The notes under the pieces: generated by a model | Told to the model about the DNA's origin: nothing | Database searches by the model: none | Seen by the model: only the letters and a program-made list of their open reading frames with translations | Shown: positions 61,497-64,000 of the stretch, piece by piece | How the letters are laid out: every line of letters begins with the position of its first letter | How positions within the stretch are numbered: the first letter of the stretch is position 1 | Origin: Plumapathes pennacea | Lineage: Eukaryota > Cnidaria > Anthozoa > Antipatharia > Myriopathidae | DNA length: 64,000 nucleotides | Assembly: GCA_964036295.1 (NCBI GenBank) | Contig: OZ038462.1 | Coordinates: 2,239,501-2,303,500, forward strand | Direction: 5' to 3' | Translations under genes and position numbers: made by a program

Positions 61497-63474
61497 ATGG
61501 CAAGCGCAATCATAGAGACCATAGTAGAAGAAGTGATAGAAGAGGCAGTAGAAGAGTCTGTTGAGACAGCCGTGGAGGAGACAGTGGAAGAAACGGTGGA
61601 GGAGACAGTGGAGGAATCAGTAGAAGAAGTAGTCGAAGAAACTGTGGAGCAGGTGTGGTAAACTAAGTTATTACCGACTAAACTTCCAAGTGCAAATTAT
61701 TGTTCAATTACGAAAGGCATCTTGGCACTATAAGACCCATTTAGTCTTGTCTCAGTTCCCATATATTGGTTGACTACGAAACCGGGCACTGTTTTGACAG
61801 TTCTGCTGCAAATGATTACAGTTCAGCATTCATTTGACAATTCTTTGTCTTTTCCATAGACCGTGGAAGATGCCGTCGAAACGGCTGTGGAAGACGCCGT
61901 CGAAAACGCTGTGGAGGACACGGTGGACGACACCGTCGAACAAGCAACGTCTTCGACGATTAAAAGGAAACTGATCACGCTGATTGGAGGTTTGTATAAA
62001 CCATGACGACCGAAGAAAATATCGGGTTAAATATTGAATATACTCGTAAAATACTGAATATTTGCTCTCCCTAAACAACAGTGCTTTGCGGGCTTGTTTT
62101 TATTTGTATGCCAACTGGATAAACTAAGCGCGCAAAGCACGACGGATGAGAGAACAATCACACCTTACAAGCAATTTAGCTGGGAGAGCTGACACGGTTA
62201 AAAGCTGATTAAAGTCTTGACTCTTGTCATGTTGCCCATATGTTTGTTGTAAAATTGCACGCACCTCATTTGATGAGCGGCTTCGTTGAATCTCACTACA
62301 ACAACCTCTAATCCTTTTCACTTCAACTGTGTAGGGCTTCTGGTCGGCGTCTTAGTGATTGGACCCATTATCGACTTGATCAAAGCCAAGGTTGGAGCTG
62401 GAAAAAAGAAGTGTAAGCTGGACGCTGATACTCAAGCCGAGGTACGAACTGTTCACTAAAGAATCAAAATACGGATCGTCAAAATGAATTGCTGTGCACT
62501 CTTCGATATATTATCTCGTAAAGAAAATCACAAAAAAAAAAAAAACATTTTCAAGCTGTGTTTGTGTCTGATATTGATATTTAACTGTTAGTCGTTCCCT
62601 CGCCAGGTTACCGCTCTTTCTCATATTACTTTCCCAACCTTTCTTGCAGTTGGATAAAACTACCAACGTGTTAGATGTCCTCAAGGATTTGGTGAGTTCC
62701 TGGGCGGACCAGCTGAAGAGTTTCAAACAAGACGACAGTCTAGGACAAGTGGACTACAATGGAACAGAAGCTGACGCAGCCGGAACTGTGTTCACTCTCT
62801 TCACTGACATGAAGAACGTAAGTGTCTGGGGAAAAAAAGAAATATATCGCGCGTGCAGAGACACATTCGCACAGGCGCACACGTAAATAGCACACGATGC
62901 ACACGCACGCAAGCGAGACACCCGTTGAATGCCGCATAACCCACATGCACACACATGCAAACATTCCCAAAGACTCTGTGTAGTAGGGTGAAGTTCACAT
63001 TCTCCTTACCAATTATCAAGAGTTTAAGTCCTGCTGTGATCAGTTGCTGGGTTTTCTCTAAAGCATTCATAAAAAGACGGTATGTGCTAAATTAAAAATA
63101 ATCACGACTGGATCGGTTTTTTACGTTGAGTTTAAATCAAACGTCAAGTTCTGCACAAAGATTGGAAAATAATATTTGTATTGATTGTCACTTGGATTTG
63201 AAAGTTAACGGCCCGGTTTCTTTTCAGCAACTGAACGCCGCATCACGAATCGCAAGCGAGTGCTCCGAAAATTGCGAGTGGAAAGCTAACTTGCAGCAGT
63301 TCAAGTTGGACGTGATCCTCGGAGCTTACGATGTTCAGGGAATCTTCCTCGCGAAAGACAATGGCACCGTCATGAAGCAGAAGAACTTCCCCCCCGGAGG
63401 CGGACCGCAAAAAGATGACGGACGCTTTCAACGCGAACTACTCCAGCACCTGGGTGCAGTTTATTAAGATGATT
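61497..63474 (+). pseudogene. Gene F: truncated, frameshifted paralogue of gene E
   Basis: Exons 61,497-61,652, 61,860-61,989, 62,335-62,441, 62,650-62,817 and the start of a fifth at 63,228 keep splice sites and phases, and four of their lengths equal those of gene E (130, 107, 168; exon 1 is 12 bases longer). In exon 5 a run of seven C at 63,389-63,395 replaces six in gene E, shifting the frame; the shifted frame stops at 63,465-63,467. Similarity to gene E ends at about 63,472, where the 380-bp repeat begins, so exons 6 and 7 and the KHAAIPIYGIST motif are missing. The TATA box is CATAAAA. The extra C could be an assembly error, but the truncation is independent of it. Confidence 0.85.
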
Positions 63475-63847
63475 GCCTTTTATTATGATAATATTGTGTT
63501 AAATTCTTCCAATAGTGTGTCATGACTTTTATTTTGTAATAACTCTTTTGCCGCGAAAAGAACCAAGTCAATGATAAATTTACTAATAGGACCAAAATAA
63601 ACGCGGCGGAGAAAGTTGTCGTAATATTTTTGGCTGAAGCGAGGTTACAAGGTTCGCGACCACAGCGAAACTCGGAACTTGGACAGAAAACGCATAAATG
63701 CGAGGAGAAAAATGCAATGACTCGGTAATATTTCATAAATAGAGCGAGTTTCACTTTGATGCTAATTAAAGTGCCCATGTTTTGATTCTTGACGTTGGTT
63801 CTTTACAAATTCAAAGTATATTATTGCAACGCGAAAACTGCCAGATA
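63475..63847. repeat. About 380-bp repeat, copy 2
   Basis: Matches 54,514-54,897 in the same orientation with scattered substitutions and small indels. It begins exactly where gene F exon 5 loses similarity to gene E. Confidence 0.85.
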
Positions 63848-64000
63848 CACGAGGAGCCGCAGCCGGGTTGAGCCGTAAGTACCCGTTGCTAACCAAGCTG
63901 TTTTAATCCCAGTTAACTGCGGCGAACAAAGGTGTAAGCAAAACAGCACGCAAGCGCCTCGATCCTTGGGGTGAGAATGTTTCCCGTGGGGCAAACGCCA
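63848..64000. other. Right edge, nothing recognised
   Basis: Unmatched, GC-richer sequence after the repeat. The window ends here and more family copies could follow. Confidence 0.4.

Overview
The window is animal nuclear DNA: about 39-40% GC by eye, with small coding exons, GT-AG introns, satellite, minisatellites and short transposon remnants. Paralogous nicotinic-receptor-like Cys-loop channel genes, a tRNA-derived SINE and many MITE-like elements suggest a marine invertebrate. An anthozoan cnidarian (coral or anemone) is my best guess, an inference that was not searched. Exon structures were built by hand from splice sites, reading phase and paralogue comparison; every complete model sums to a multiple of three.

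Layout. 1-10,037: about 30 tandem copies of a 335-bp satellite running off the left edge, with variants recurring every four monomers; 10,040-11,700 holds decayed copies, several inverted. 12,412-22,235 (minus): a nicotinic acetylcholine receptor-like subunit gene whose last exon (four membrane segments) occurs twice, at 15,991-16,747 and 12,412-13,165, both in the same splice phase; only one set of ligand-binding exons lies upstream. 22,236-33,771: intergenic, with a hAT-like MITE. 33,772-40,171 (plus): a second receptor gene, head-to-head with the first, with two possible signal-peptide first exons. 42,274-48,470 (minus): a 15-exon gene for a Cys-rich CCHC zinc-knuckle protein with a basic, nuclear-type region.

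49,054-63,474: a family I do not recognise. Gene D (minus, 486 aa) and gene E (plus, 428 aa) are divergent paralogues of seven exons. Each encodes an acidic N-terminus of four-residue repeats (V-E-E-x), a hydrophobic segment, a helical region and the conserved motif KHAAIPIYGISTLK. Gene F is a third copy, broken by a one-base frameshift and truncated where a 380-bp repeat begins; a decayed extra copy of its first exon lies just upstream. A solo LTR sits between D and E, and a fold-back element lies in intron 1 of E.

The receptor genes encode subunits of pentameric cation channels of the plasma membrane. The D/E/F family is the best candidate for an undescribed protein family here, and the duplicated pore exon is the most testable regulatory observation.
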